DNA from: Halomonas sp. H10-9-1
GTDB taxonomy: Bacteria > Pseudomonadota > Gammaproteobacteria > Pseudomonadales > Halomonadaceae
Direction of reading: 5' to 3'
NCBI RefSeq assembly: GCF_040147005.1
Contig: NZ_JAMSHO010000001.1
Coordinates: 1,674,001 to 1,738,000 of the forward strand
Length of the DNA stretch: 64,000 bases
In this document: positions 34,756 to 43,132 of the stretch, piece by piece
How positions within the stretch are numbered: position 1 is the first letter of the stretch
How the letters are laid out: every line of letters starts with the position of its first letter
Made by a program: the position numbers and the translations under genes
Notes under the pieces: generated by a model
The model's database searches: none
The model's input: the letters and a program-made list of their open reading frames with translations, nothing else
What the model was told of the DNA's origin: nothing

Positions 34756-34835
34756 CACTCTAGGGGGGCAGACCCTTCAGCAAACTTAGGCAATAGGCCG
34801 CCTAAGCCTATTTAAGGGTCTGACCCCAAAGCACG
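34756..34835. repeat. 80-bp palindromic element, first direct copy
   Basis: This 80-bp segment recurs at 37672-37751 in the same orientation with one mismatch found by eye. Inside it the tips GGGGGCAGACCC and GGGTCTGACCCC form an imperfect inverted repeat around a GCCTAAG-rich centre. It begins six bases after the mazF stop. The two copies bracket 2.8 kb holding decayed polysaccharide genes and the split fic gene. Confidence 0.7.
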
Positions 34836-35028
34836 CGGTGTGCTCGACGTGCGTCCTGGTATCACCGGACTCGCACAGGTCAATGACATCGACATGTCCA
34901 CGCCCAAGCTGTTAGCCGAAACGGATGCTAGGATGCTGGCTAGTCTGACTGTTGGTGCGTATTTCAGATATATCTTCCAGACTGTTGCCGGCAAGGGCGC
35001 TGGTGATCGCGTTCGTCAGGACAGTTGA
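34836..35028 (+). pseudogene. Bacterial sugar transferase, C-terminal remnant
   Basis: The frame gives VRPGITGLAQVNDIDMSTP, LLAETDARML and YFRYIFQTVAGKGAGDRV, the ending of polyprenyl-phosphate sugar-1-phosphate transferases (PglC/WcaJ type). Only the last ~60 residues are left; the catalytic Asp-Glu part and the membrane helix are missing. The fragment begins exactly where the 80-bp repeat ends, so a rearrangement at the repeat removed the rest. Confidence 0.75.
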
Positions 35029-35073
35029 TCTGCTTTATATGCTGACACCGTGCTCAGAGCGAAAGGATTCACC

Positions 35074-35232
35074 ATGACCCAATCAGGAAAGATGCACCGT
35101 TCCATCGCCACCCTCAGTCGCGGCAAGAAACGCCTGTTCATGGTGGCCGCGGACCTGATGGCGTTGCCCCTGACACTGGGGGACTCCCAGGCTTGCCAGC
35201 TGAGCCGAAACCGATCACTATTCGGCTCATAG
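35074..35232 (+). pseudogene. WbpM-like dehydratase, N-terminal remnant
   Basis: An ATG at 35074 with AAGGA upstream opens a 52-residue frame. MHRSIATLSRGKKRLFMVAADLMALPLTL resembles the cytoplasmic tail and first membrane helix of WbpM-type dehydratases, as in the intact gene at 39149 (basic stretch then hydrophobic helix). After about 30 residues similarity stops. In many clusters the sugar transferase is followed by wbpM; the two fragments here look like the ends of such a pair after internal deletion. Confidence 0.5.
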
Positions 35233-35285
35233 CGTGAGTCGAATGCCGTTGTCATTCGGCTCCTCCGCCTTCTTGGAGGTCTGGC

Positions 35286-35809
35286 ATGACCGATCACGCC
35301 TCGACATGGATCTGGCAGCATCCTGACTGGCCGAACTTCACCTGGCACGCGGCCGAGGTTCAGCCGCGGGTCCAGGCATGCTGGAGGAATCTCGGCATCT
35401 TGCTGGGACGGTCAGGGGCCCTGACATCCGCGGATGACCAGGACGCTGAGGCAAGAGCCGCCCTGGATACGCTATTGCAGAATATCGTCACCTCCTCGGC
35501 TATCGAGGGGGAGCGGCTCAATGTGGCGTCAGTTCGCTCATCCCTGGCCCGGCGCCTTGGCGTGGAGGAAGCAGAGGGGGTGACGTCACCACGTTCCGAA
35601 GGCCTGGCGGAGCTAATGCTGGATGCCACCTTCAAGCCTGACACGCCGCTGGACACCAAGAGGCTGTTTCAGTGGCATCGGTGGTTGTTCCCTGATGCTG
35701 ACGCCGGCCTGACGACGCTAAGGCCCGGGCAGTGGCGCGGGGTGGAGCCCATGCAGGTGGTCTCGGGTCGCCTCGATCGCCCCAAGGTGCATTTCGAGGC
35801 ACCGCCGCG
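35286..35809 (+). pseudogene. Fic-family AMPylase, 5' part interrupted by ISAs1 copy 1
   Basis: GGAGG upstream of the ATG at 35286 marks the true start. This part holds the DUF4172-like N-terminal domain (WIWQHPDWPNFTWHA) and the helix SSAIEGERLN, which has the S-x-x-x-E-G form of the class II Fic inhibitory motif. At 35810 a 1242-bp insertion sequence begins. If the IS and one copy of the 10-bp target duplication are removed, the frame runs straight into 37062 (reading FEAPPREGLEHEVDQF), so the gene was intact before insertion. The interrupted 5' frame ends a few codons inside the IS. Confidence 0.85.
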
Positions 35810-37051
35810 CAGGGAAAACGCATGAAAAACCGCTCTACGACGGGCTTCGTAGCGCTTTACCAGTAGGAGCTAATGTGGTCATCTAACGGCTTTTGCTCAT
35901 GGATGACCCGATGCTGACACCGTCCCTTATGCACCATTTATCGATCGTTCCCGACTTCCGCCAGGCTTGGAAAGTGCAGCATCAGCTGTCGGATATCCTG
36001 TTTCTGACGGTGTGTGCGGTGATCTGTGGTGCCGAAGGTTGGGACGAAATCGAGGATTTTGGCCACGCAAAGCTCGATTTTCTTCGCCAGTACGGCAATT
36101 TTGAGGCCGGCGTGCCCAGCCATGACACCCTGGCCAGGGTGATGGCCCTGGTGAATGCCGAGCAGCTGCAAAGCGCGTTTGCCGAGTGGATGAAGGCCTG
36201 TCACGACGTAACCGAAGGAGCGGTGGTAGCCATCGATGGCAAGACGTTGCGTGGGTCGTACTGCCGAGGGAAGGGCAAAGGGGCGATACACATGGTCAGT
36301 GCCTTCAGTGCGGCAAATGGTGTGGTGCTGGGCCAGGTCAAGACGGCCGAGAAATCCAACGAGATCACGGCGATTCCCGAGCTGCTCAAGCTTCTCAATC
36401 TGCAAGGCTGTCTGGTGACGATCGATGCTATGGGCTGCCAAAAGAAGATCGCCACTCAGGTGCTGCAGAAGGGCGCCGATTACCTGCTGTCGGTGAAGGA
36501 AAATCAGCCAGCCCTAGCGGATGCCTTCGAGGCGGCGTTTCCCATGGCCAAGGTGGTCAACTTCGAAGGGGATGCCTATGTCACGGACGAGAAGAACCGA
36601 GGGCGGCAAGAGACCAGATACCATATTGTCAGCAAGGTTACTGAAGAATTTCAGGAGCTTAGCTATGAATGGCCAGGCCTGAAAACGGTGGGCGTGGTGA
36701 TGAGTTTCCGCCAGGAAGGCGATGAGGTGCCAGAAGCCCCGATGATCCGTTACTACATCAGCTCTGCGGAGCTGAGCGCCAAGAAGCTCGCCGAAGCGGC
36801 TCGCCAGCATTGGTTCGTGGAAAATAAGCTTCACTGGTCATTGGACGTCGCTCTCCGCGAGGACGCCTGCAAAATTCACCGAGGACAGGCGGCGGAAAAC
36901 CTCGCCAGGATCCGGCATATCGCGCTGAATTACCTGAAAGGGGAGACCCGTTTCAAAGGCGGCATCCGGCGAAAACAGAAGAAAGCGGCGCTGGATGAGA
37001 CCTACCTGGCGGACATTCTTGCGGTGTAGGATTTTTCATGCGTTTTCCCTG
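35810..37051 (+). mobile_element. ISAs1-family insertion sequence, copy 1
   Basis: The element is 1242 bp long, with terminal inverted repeats CAGGGAAAACGCATGAAAAA at the left end and its complement at the right. It is flanked by a perfect 10-bp target duplication, CACCGCCGCG (35800-35809 and 37052-37061). This is the expected result of a simple transposition into fic. It differs from copies 2 and 3 at many bases, so it is not the same recent burst. A short hairpin (CTACGA/TCGTAG) lies at about 35832-35850. Confidence 0.93.
35899..37029 (+). CDS. ISAs1-family transposase (copy 1)
   Basis: A 376-residue DDE transposase. The N-terminal domain (HHLSIVPDFRQAWKVQHQLSD) is followed by the catalytic residues in VVAIDGKTLRGS (first Asp), VTIDAMGCQKKIA (second Asp) and HWFVENKLHWSLDVALRED (Glu). 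ATG at 35899 is chosen, with TTG at 35893 also possible. The only good ribosome-binding site (AGGAGCT, 35865-35871) instead serves an ATG at 35873 in another frame, a 14-codon reading frame that ends just after the transposase start; translation of the transposase may depend on it. Confidence 0.93.
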   Translation: MDDPMLTPSLMHHLSIVPDFRQAWKVQHQLSDILFLTVCAVICGAEGWDEIEDFGHAKLDFLRQYGNFEAGVPSHDTLARVMALVNAEQLQSAFAEWMKACHDVTEGAVVAIDGKTLRGSYCRGKGKGAIHMVSAFSAANGVVLGQVKTAEKSNEITAIPELLKLLNLQGCLVTIDAMGCQKKIATQVLQKGADYLLSVKENQPALADAFEAAFPMAKVVNFEGDAYVTDEKNRGRQETRYHIVSKVTEEFQELSYEWPGLKTVGVVMSFRQEGDEVPEAPMIRYYISSAELSAKKLAEAARQHWFVENKLHWSLDVALREDACKIHRGQAAENLARIRHIALNYLKGETRFKGGIRRKQKKAALDETYLADILAV

Positions 37052-37061
37052 CACCGCCGCG

Positions 37062-37731
37062 TGAGGGGTTGGAACATGAGGTTGATCAGTTCCTCGCGTG
37101 GTTCGAGTCCAGCCGTCATGACCCCGAGTTGGATCCCCTGGTTCGGGCGGGCCTGGCACACTTCTGGTGTGTGACGCTGCATCCGTTTGAAGATGGCAAC
37201 GGCCGGATTGCCCGGGCCATCGCCGATCGTGCCTTGGCGCAGGCGGATCAGCAGAGTATCCGCCTGTATGCCATGTCGGCGGCTATCTTGGAGCGCCGCG
37301 CTGACTACTATCGCCGCCTGGAAGCGAGCCAGCATGGCACGCCAGACCTGACGGCCTGGCTTGTCTGGTTCCTGGAGACTCTGGATGCCACCTTGCTGGA
37401 TGTCTTGGCGCAGGTCGAACGGACGTTGGCCAAGACCCGTTTCTGGCAGCACTTCAGGGCGGCCGGCCTGTTGCCTGAGCAGGTGAAGGTGCTGAACCGC
37501 CTGCTGGATGGCGGCGAGAGAGGCTTCGAACACGGCATCAGTGCGTCGCAGTACCAGAAAGTCGCCAAGGTCAGTAAGGCAACCGCCACCCGCCATCTCG
37601 CTGGGCTGGTCGAGAAGGGGTGCTTGGTGAAGCTTCCAGGAGGTAGCCGCAGCACGCGCTATCAGGTGTCGCACTCTAGGGGGTCAGACCCTTCAGCAAA
37701 CTTAGGCAATAGGCCGCCTAAGCCTATTTAA
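37062..37731 (+). pseudogene. Fic-family AMPylase, 3' part
   Basis: This is the catalytic part of the gene begun at 35286. HPFEDGNGRIAR matches the Fic signature HxFx(D/E)GNGRxxR, with the active His and the phosphate-binding GNGR. A C-terminal winged-helix-like segment follows (SASQYQKVAKVSKATATRHLAGLVEKG). The two parts together would be 397 residues. The last ~20 codons run into the 80-bp repeat at 37672 and end at 37731, so the original C-terminus was probably altered by the repeat. Without a start of its own this half should not be made in functional form. Confidence 0.85.
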
Positions 37732-37772
37732 GGGTCTGACCCCAAAGCACGAGGGTCTGACCCCAAAGCACG
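37672..37772. repeat. 80-bp palindromic element, second direct copy plus partial tandem copy
   Basis: Positions 37672-37751 repeat 34756-34835 almost perfectly, and a further 21 bases (AGGGTCTGACCCCAAAGCACG form, 37752-37772) repeat its right end in tandem. The element overlaps the last codons of the fic fragment and ends 17 bases before ugd. Confidence 0.7.
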
Positions 37773-37789
37773 ATTAGCAAGGAGCGAGA

Positions 37790-38956
37790 ATGAAGATCGC
37801 CATTGCCGGTACCGGCTACGTGGGCCTCTCCAACGCCGTGTTGCTGGCCCAGCACAACGAGGTGGTGGCGCTGGATATCGTCGCCGAGAAGGTGGCGTTG
37901 CTGAATGATCGGGTGTCGCCCATCGAGGACGCCGAGATCAGCGACTTCCTGGCCCATCGCGAGCTCAACTTCACGGCGACCCTCGACAAGCAGGCCGCCT
38001 ATCGCGATGCCGACTTCGTGGTGATCGCCACGCCTACCGACTACGACCCGTTCACCAACCACTTCGATACCTCAAGCGTCGAGGCGGTGATCCAGGACGT
38101 GATGGCCATCAACCCCGAGGCGGTGATGGTCATCAAGTCCACCGTGCCGGTGGGCTACACCGTGAAGGCCGGCGAGCGCTTCGGCACCCGGAACCTGCTC
38201 TTCTCGCCGGAGTTCCTGCGCGAGGGCAAGGCCCTGTATGACAACCTGCATCCGTCGCGGATCATCGTCGGGGAGCGCTCCGCGCGTGCCGAGGCGTTCG
38301 CGGGGCTGCTTGTCCAGGGAGCCGTGAAGCACGATATCCCGGTGCTCTTCACCAACAGCACCGAGGCGGAGGCGATCAAGCTGTTCGCCAACACCTACCT
38401 GGCCATGCGAGTGGCCTACTTCAATGAGCTGGATACCTACGCCGAGACACACGGCCTGGATACCCGCCAGATCATCGAGGGGGTGGGGCTGGACCCGCAC
38501 ATCGGCAGCCACTATCACAACCCCAGCTTCGGCTACGGCGGCTACTGCCTTCCCAAGGATACCAAGCAGCTGCTGGCCAACTACCAGGACGTGCCAAGCA
38601 ACCTGATCCAGGCGGTGGTGGATGCCAACCGCACCCGCAAGGACTTCATCGCCGAGCAGGTGCTGGCGCGCAAGCCAGGCGTGGTGGGGGTCTATCGGCT
38701 GATCATGAAGGCCGGCTCCGACAACTTCCGCGCCAGCGCCATGCAGGGCGTGATGAAGCGCATCAAGGCCAAGGGCATCGAGGTGATCGTCTATGAGCCG
38801 GTACTGGAGGAGGCCACCTTCTTCGGCTCCCGGGTGATCCGCGACCTCGAGGCCTTCAAGGCCGAGGCCGATGTGATCCTCTCCAACCGCATGGCGGAAG
38901 AGCTCGAAGACGTCGCCGAGAAGGTCTATACCCGGGATCTGTTCGGCAGCGACTAG
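37790..38956 (+). CDS. ugd: UDP-glucose 6-dehydrogenase
   Basis: A 388-residue enzyme of the short UDP-glucose dehydrogenase type. It turns UDP-glucose into UDP-glucuronate with two [22 protein letters not shown] (residues 6-24) binds [34 protein letters not shown] and [13 protein letters not shown] (catalytic Cys) are diagnostic of the Ugd branch, unlike the HexNAc dehydrogenase at 32757. AAGGAG ten bases upstream marks the start. It stands alone between repeats; its product could be used for the same polysaccharide. Confidence 0.92.
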   Translation: MKIAIAGTGYVGLSNAVLLAQHNEVVALDIVAEKVALLNDRVSPIEDAEISDFLAHRELNFTATLDKQAAYRDADFVVIATPTDYDPFTNHFDTSSVEAVIQDVMAINPEAVMVIKSTVPVGYTVKAGERFGTRNLLFSPEFLREGKALYDNLHPSRIIVGERSARAEAFAGLLVQGAVKHDIPVLFTNSTEAEAIKLFANTYLAMRVAYFNELDTYAETHGLDTRQIIEGVGLDPHIGSHYHNPSFGYGGYCLPKDTKQLLANYQDVPSNLIQAVVDANRTRKDFIAEQVLARKPGVVGVYRLIMKAGSDNFRASAMQGVMKRIKAKGIEVIVYEPVLEEATFFGSRVIRDLEAFKAEADVILSNRMAEELEDVAEKVYTRDLFGSD

Positions 38957-38959
38957 CCC

Positions 38960-38996
38960 ACCGGGGTCAGACCCTAGCCCCCGGGGTCTGACCCCT
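38960..38996. repeat. GGGGTCAGACC / GGGTCTGACCCC palindrome after ugd
   Basis: Inverted repeat GGGGTCAGACC (about 38962-38972) and GGTCTGACCCC (about 38982-38994) close behind the ugd stop. It is a further member of the dispersed family and is in the position where a terminator would be expected, but lacks a T-run. Confidence 0.6.
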
Positions 38997-39148
38997 ACTC
39001 GTTGTAAGCCACCTCTTACACGCCGCGTAACCCTTGTCTTACACAGCGGCCTCTCAGCTGCCTTAATTCCGCCACCTTGCGCTGATAGAATGCTCGCTCT
39101 GTCACGATGTCTCGTCTCCGCCCTCTTTCACGCAGGAGTTCTGCGTTA

Positions 39149-41107
39149 ATGATTCGCCTTCTCCAGCCGCTTTTTCGCCTGCCACGCGCCCATAAACGGC
39201 TGATTCAGCTGGTGGTGGATAGCGTGCTGATCGCGCTGAGCTTCCTGCTGGCGATGCTGTTGCGCCTGGACAGCTGGGCCTTCGCCAGTCAGCCGGCGGT
39301 GTGGTGGGTGCTGCCGGTGGTGATTCCGGTGAGCCTTTTGATCTTCATGCGCCTGGGTTTCTACCGCGCGGTGATCCGCTACATGAGCATGAAGGCGGTG
39401 AAGGCGGTGCTGGCCGGGGTGGCGGCATCCACCCTCTCGCTGATGGTGGTCAACGCCATCTACCAGCTGCCGGTGCCGCGTTCGGTGCCGTTCATCTACG
39501 CCATGCTGGCCACCCTGACCATCGGTGGGGTGCGCATGGCGCTGCGTAGCCTCTACCTGCGCAACCAGCTGCGCTACAAGACCCGGGTGCTTGTCTACGG
39601 CGCCGGGGCGGCGGGGCGCCAGCTGGTGCAGTCGCTGCGCCATGGCCAGGAGTATGAGCCGGTGGGCTTCATCGACGATGATCCGGCGCTGATCGGTACC
39701 CTGATCCAGGGCATCAAGGTCTATCCTCAGGCGCGGATCGAGCAGCTGGTGGAGGACTACGGCATCGAGAAGCTGCTGCTGGCCATGCCCAGCGCCAGCC
39801 GGGCGCGGCGCCGGGCGATCCTCGAGCGCCTGGAGCCCCTCGACGTGCCGGTGCAGACCATTCCCGGCATGGCCGACGTGGTGGCCGGGCGTGCCCGCAT
39901 CAGCGAGCTGCGCGACGTGGCGGTAGAGGACCTGCTGGGCCGCGACCCGGTGCCGCCGGAGCCGGAGCTGATGGGCGCCAACATCACCGGCAAGGTGGTG
40001 ATGGTGACCGGCGCCGGGGGGTCCATCGGCAGCGAGCTATGCCGGCAGATCCTGCGTCAGTCCCCGGCCCGGTTGCTGCTGTTCGAGCTCTCCGAGTTCA
40101 GCCTCTATCGCATCGAGCAGGACCTGGCGCAGATCGCCCGGGAGGAGGGCCTGGAGGTGCCGGTGCACGCCCTGCTGGGCTCGGTGCAGCACCGCGACCG
40201 GGTGCAGAAGATCCTCGAGGCCTTCGCGGTGCAGACGGTCTACCATGCCGCGGCCTACAAGCATGTGCCGATGGTAGAGCACAACGTGGTGGAGGGGCTG
40301 CGCAACAACGTGATGGGCACCCGCGAGCTGGCCCTGGCCGCCATCGAGGCGGGGGTCGAGCGCTTCGTGCTGGTCTCCACCGACAAGGCGGTGCGCCCCA
40401 CCAACGTGATGGGCGCCAGCAAGCGCCTCGCCGAGCTGGTGTGCCAGGCCCTGGCCACCTACCAGTCGCGCACGCGCTTCTGCATGGTGCGCTTCGGCAA
40501 CGTGCTCGGCTCCAGCGGCTCGGTGGTGCCGCTGTTCCGTCGCCAGATCGCCGCCGGCGGGCCCATCACCGTGACCCATCCCGAGATTACCCGCTACTTC
40601 ATGACCATCCCCGAGGCCGCCCAGCTGGTGATCCAGGCCGGCGCCATGGGGCAGGGCGGTGATGTGTTCGTGCTCGACATGGGCGAGCCGGTGAAGATCG
40701 CCGAGCTGGCCGGGCGGTTGGTGCGCCTCTCGGGCCTGGAGCCCTGTTTCCCGACGCTGGACGGCGCCGAAGCTCCGCTGCCCGCCGCCGAGCAGGGCGA
40801 TATCGAGATCCGCTTCACCGGCCTGCGCCCCGGCGAGAAGCTCTATGAAGAGCTCCTGATCGGCGAAGCCGTCTCGCCCACCCGCCACTCGCGCATCATG
40901 ACCGCCAGCGAAGTCGCCCTCAGCTGGGACGAGATGCAGGCCCTGCTCGACGCGCTCTTCCATGCCTGCCAGGCCTTCGACGCCGCCCGCATCCGCGAAC
41001 TGCTGATCCAGGCTCCGCTTGGCTACCACCCCCAAAGCCCCCTCGTCGACCTGGTGTGGGAACAGCCCAAGCAGGGTCAGACCCTCAAGGTCACTTCGGT
41101 TTCTTGA
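39149..41107 (+). CDS. WbpM/PglF-type membrane nucleoside-diphosphate-sugar 4,6-dehydratase
   Basis: A 652-residue protein: four N-terminal membrane helices (about residues 20-125), a first Rossmann-like CoA-binding domain (RVLVYGAGAAGRQLVQSL) and a second SDR domain with GAGGSIGSELCRQI. The active site reads STDKAVRPTNVMGASK, where Met replaces the usual Tyr of YxxxK, as in WbpM and PglF. The enzyme makes UDP-4-keto-6-deoxy-HexNAc, the precursor of QuiNAc, FucNAc or bacillosamine. ATG at 39149 is preferred (AGGAG at 39133-39137); 39107 is possible. The last dozen codons contain a GGGTCAGACCC unit and overlap the convergent gene by 17 bases, so a repeat may have extended the C-terminus. Confidence 0.88.
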   Translation: MIRLLQPLFRLPRAHKRLIQLVVDSVLIALSFLLAMLLRLDSWAFASQPAVWWVLPVVIPVSLLIFMRLGFYRAVIRYMSMKAVKAVLAGVAASTLSLMVVNAIYQLPVPRSVPFIYAMLATLTIGGVRMALRSLYLRNQLRYKTRVLVYGAGAAGRQLVQSLRHGQEYEPVGFIDDDPALIGTLIQGIKVYPQARIEQLVEDYGIEKLLLAMPSASRARRRAILERLEPLDVPVQTIPGMADVVAGRARISELRDVAVEDLLGRDPVPPEPELMGANITGKVVMVTGAGGSIGSELCRQILRQSPARLLLFELSEFSLYRIEQDLAQIAREEGLEVPVHALLGSVQHRDRVQKILEAFAVQTVYHAAAYKHVPMVEHNVVEGLRNNVMGTRELALAAIEAGVERFVLVSTDKAVRPTNVMGASKRLAELVCQALATYQSRTRFCMVRFGNVLGSSGSVVPLFRRQIAAGGPITVTHPEITRYFMTIPEAAQLVIQAGAMGQGGDVFVLDMGEPVKIAELAGRLVRLSGLEPCFPTLDGAEAPLPAAEQGDIEIRFTGLRPGEKLYEELLIGEAVSPTRHSRIMTASEVALSWDEMQALLDALFHACQAFDAARIRELLIQAPLGYHPQSPLVDLVWEQPKQGQTLKVTSVS

Positions 41108-42956
41108 TGCGCTCCATCCAGCTCAATGCGCCGGGGGTGGCGAGGAAGGTGTCGCGCATCTCTTCGCGGTAGTACCACGCCTGGTCGGCGCCGCCGATGG
41201 TGATGCCGAGGGGGTCGAGCCTGGGCGCCTTGCGCTGGCTCGCCACCAGGTAGTTGAGCACCTTGGGCATCGCCTGGTAGGCAGTGGTCAGGGCCTCTTT
41301 GGCGTCGTGGAGCCGATTCAGGCGGATGAGTGCCAGCACGCGTCCGTAGCGTGTCTCGGGCAGGAAGTCGTCGGGGTAGCGTTCACAGATCGCCAGGGCG
41401 TGTTCGTCGCGCTCCGCCTGCAGCAGGGCGTTGATCAGGGGGCCGCGCACGCCCAGGTTGTCATCGGGACAGAGTGCCAGCACCCGGGTAAGCAGCTCGA
41501 TCTCATCGTCGGGGTTCGCCTGGCCCAGCGCCATCTCCCTCATCAGCCGTAGCAGCGGGCGGTGTTCCAGCCATGCCCAGGGCAGCTGGCCACCGGCCGG
41601 CAGGGCATCGAGGAGGTGGGCGATCACGCGCTCCTGCTGGGCGAAGAGCGCCATGTTGAACGCTTCCTGGAGCAGGCTCGACGAGGCGCCGGTGAAGGCG
41701 CCGAGGCGCTCCAGGAAGTCCGGGCTCTGCAGCAGGGCCGGGTGCCGGCGGATCTGCTCGGCGTCAGTCACGCTCTGCGTCTCGCCGGCCTGGTAGAACG
41801 CCGCCTGAGCCTTGTCGACCTCCTCGGGCAGCACCAGCACCCACTGCTCCTGGCGGCCCTCCGCCGAGGGCGGGCCGGGGTCGAAGTGTGCGGGGTGCAG
41901 CGGCTGCTCCAGCGCTTCCTCGAGCAGGCCGACAAGCGGTTGCAGTTGCTCCTCGGGGATGCCGAAGATGGCATAGGCCTCGTCGCCCATGGGCGCCTGT
42001 GCCAGGCTCCATTCATCGTCACCGTTATCGTCATCAGCGAGGTCATCCAGCGACGCCAGGCTGGCCTGCTCCTCCAGCATGGCGATGGCGTCCTCATCCC
42101 CCAGCTCATGGGCCACCGCTAGCCACGCCTTGGCGGTGCGCTGTGCCTCGGCGTCGTCGCCCAGCTGGCGCAGGCAAAGGGTCTTCAAGACCCCGGTCGA
42201 CAGCTGCTCGGGCGCCAGCCGCTCGAGTCGGCCCACATGCTCTAGCGCCTCCTGGTTGCGCCACTGCTCGAGACAGTGGATCACCAGCCAACACAGTGCC
42301 TGGTTGGCGGCCTGGGGTTTGAGGTCCGGCAGCAGCGCCGTCAGCTTCCTTTCCCCGGCGTCGAGGTGGCCAAGCGCCGAGTAGGCATTGCCCAGCAGCT
42401 GCAGGGTATCGGCCTGTAGCTCCGTGGACAGTCCGCCCTTGTCGAGAATGGCCAGCAACAGGTTGCGCGCCTTGCCGGGGTGATCGTCCTCCAATTCCTT
42501 GGCTGCCAAGGCAAGCCGTACCTCGGCGGGCGCGGTCTTGGCAGCGGCCTGACGCTGCGCCTTGGTGAAGTGATCGACGGCGAGCCGTGGAATCGGCAGC
42601 ACGTCATCCAAGTCGATCATCGGCGAGTTCACCAGCGGCTGGCAGCAGCGCTTGAACTTCTTGCCTGAACCGCAAGGGCAGCTGTCGTTGCGCCGTGGGG
42701 CGGGCAGCGGAGCGCACTGGAAGTGGCGGCACGGCAGCGGCATCTGGTTCCAGATCGCGCGGCCAAGCATCCAGTAGGGCATGCTCCCCTCGAGCCAGGT
42801 GTCGAGGCCGCTCTGCCTGACGATGTCACCCAGGTCGGCGAAGTAGCGCTCGGCATCCTGGTGCGCCAGGATATGCGCGATGGAAGCATCGAAGAAACGC
42901 AGGAAGCCCTCCCACAGCTCGGGGGGCATCTCGGAGGCGATGTCGTCTTGATTCAT
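41091..42956 (-). CDS. SEC-C motif protein with helical repeats
   Basis: A 621-residue cytoplasmic protein. The zinc-binding SEC-C motif NDSCPCGSGKKFKRCC is at residues 90-105, with Cys93, Cys95, Cys104 and Cys105 as expected ligands. The rest is alpha-helical, with TPR-like pairs (for instance LQLLGNAYSALGHLDAGERK and LINALLQAERDEHALAICERYPDD) and an acidic stretch around LDDLADDDNGDDEW. The family has no fixed function; SEC-C alone binds SecB/ribosome in SecA, but here it is near the N-terminus. It is convergent with the WbpM-like gene, and its promoter side (42957 on) carries a palindrome. Confidence 0.82.
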   Translation of the reverse strand: MNQDDIASEMPPELWEGFLRFFDASIAHILAHQDAERYFADLGDIVRQSGLDTWLEGSMPYWMLGRAIWNQMPLPCRHFQCAPLPAPRRNDSCPCGSGKKFKRCCQPLVNSPMIDLDDVLPIPRLAVDHFTKAQRQAAAKTAPAEVRLALAAKELEDDHPGKARNLLLAILDKGGLSTELQADTLQLLGNAYSALGHLDAGERKLTALLPDLKPQAANQALCWLVIHCLEQWRNQEALEHVGRLERLAPEQLSTGVLKTLCLRQLGDDAEAQRTAKAWLAVAHELGDEDAIAMLEEQASLASLDDLADDDNGDDEWSLAQAPMGDEAYAIFGIPEEQLQPLVGLLEEALEQPLHPAHFDPGPPSAEGRQEQWVLVLPEEVDKAQAAFYQAGETQSVTDAEQIRRHPALLQSPDFLERLGAFTGASSSLLQEAFNMALFAQQERVIAHLLDALPAGGQLPWAWLEHRPLLRLMREMALGQANPDDEIELLTRVLALCPDDNLGVRGPLINALLQAERDEHALAICERYPDDFLPETRYGRVLALIRLNRLHDAKEALTTAYQAMPKVLNYLVASQRKAPRLDPLGITIGGADQAWYYREEMRDTFLATPGALSWMERIKKPK

Positions 42957-43010
42957 GGGCGATTTCGGGGTCTGGATGTTGTGGCCAGTACGGTAACACG
43001 CTGCCCCGCC

Positions 43011-43048
43011 AGGGTCAGACCCTTAAGCGAATTTAAGGGTCTGACCCT
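43011..43048. repeat. AGGGTCAGACCCTTAA palindrome
   Basis: Perfect 16-bp arms (43011-43026 and 43033-43048) around a 6-base loop. It belongs to the dispersed GGGTCAGACCC family and touches the stop codon of the EAL remnant, so it lies at the end of that former gene. Confidence 0.7.
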
Positions 43049-43132
43049 CAGCGGGGGAGCCAGCGGCTGGCGAAGGCGTCGGCGGGCTGGGGCGTGTCGT
43101 AGAGGAAGCCTTGTACCAGGTCGATGGGGTAG
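43048..43132 (-). pseudogene. EAL-domain phosphodiesterase, last 27 codons
   Basis: On the minus strand the frame IDLVQGFLYDTPQPADAFAS then RWLPR and stop (43050-43048) matches the C-terminal end of EAL cyclic-di-GMP phosphodiesterases (xxYAQGFLFSxPLPAxxF). Everything upstream is cut off by ISAs1 copy 2 at 43133. The match is short, so the assignment is tentative. Confidence 0.5.
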
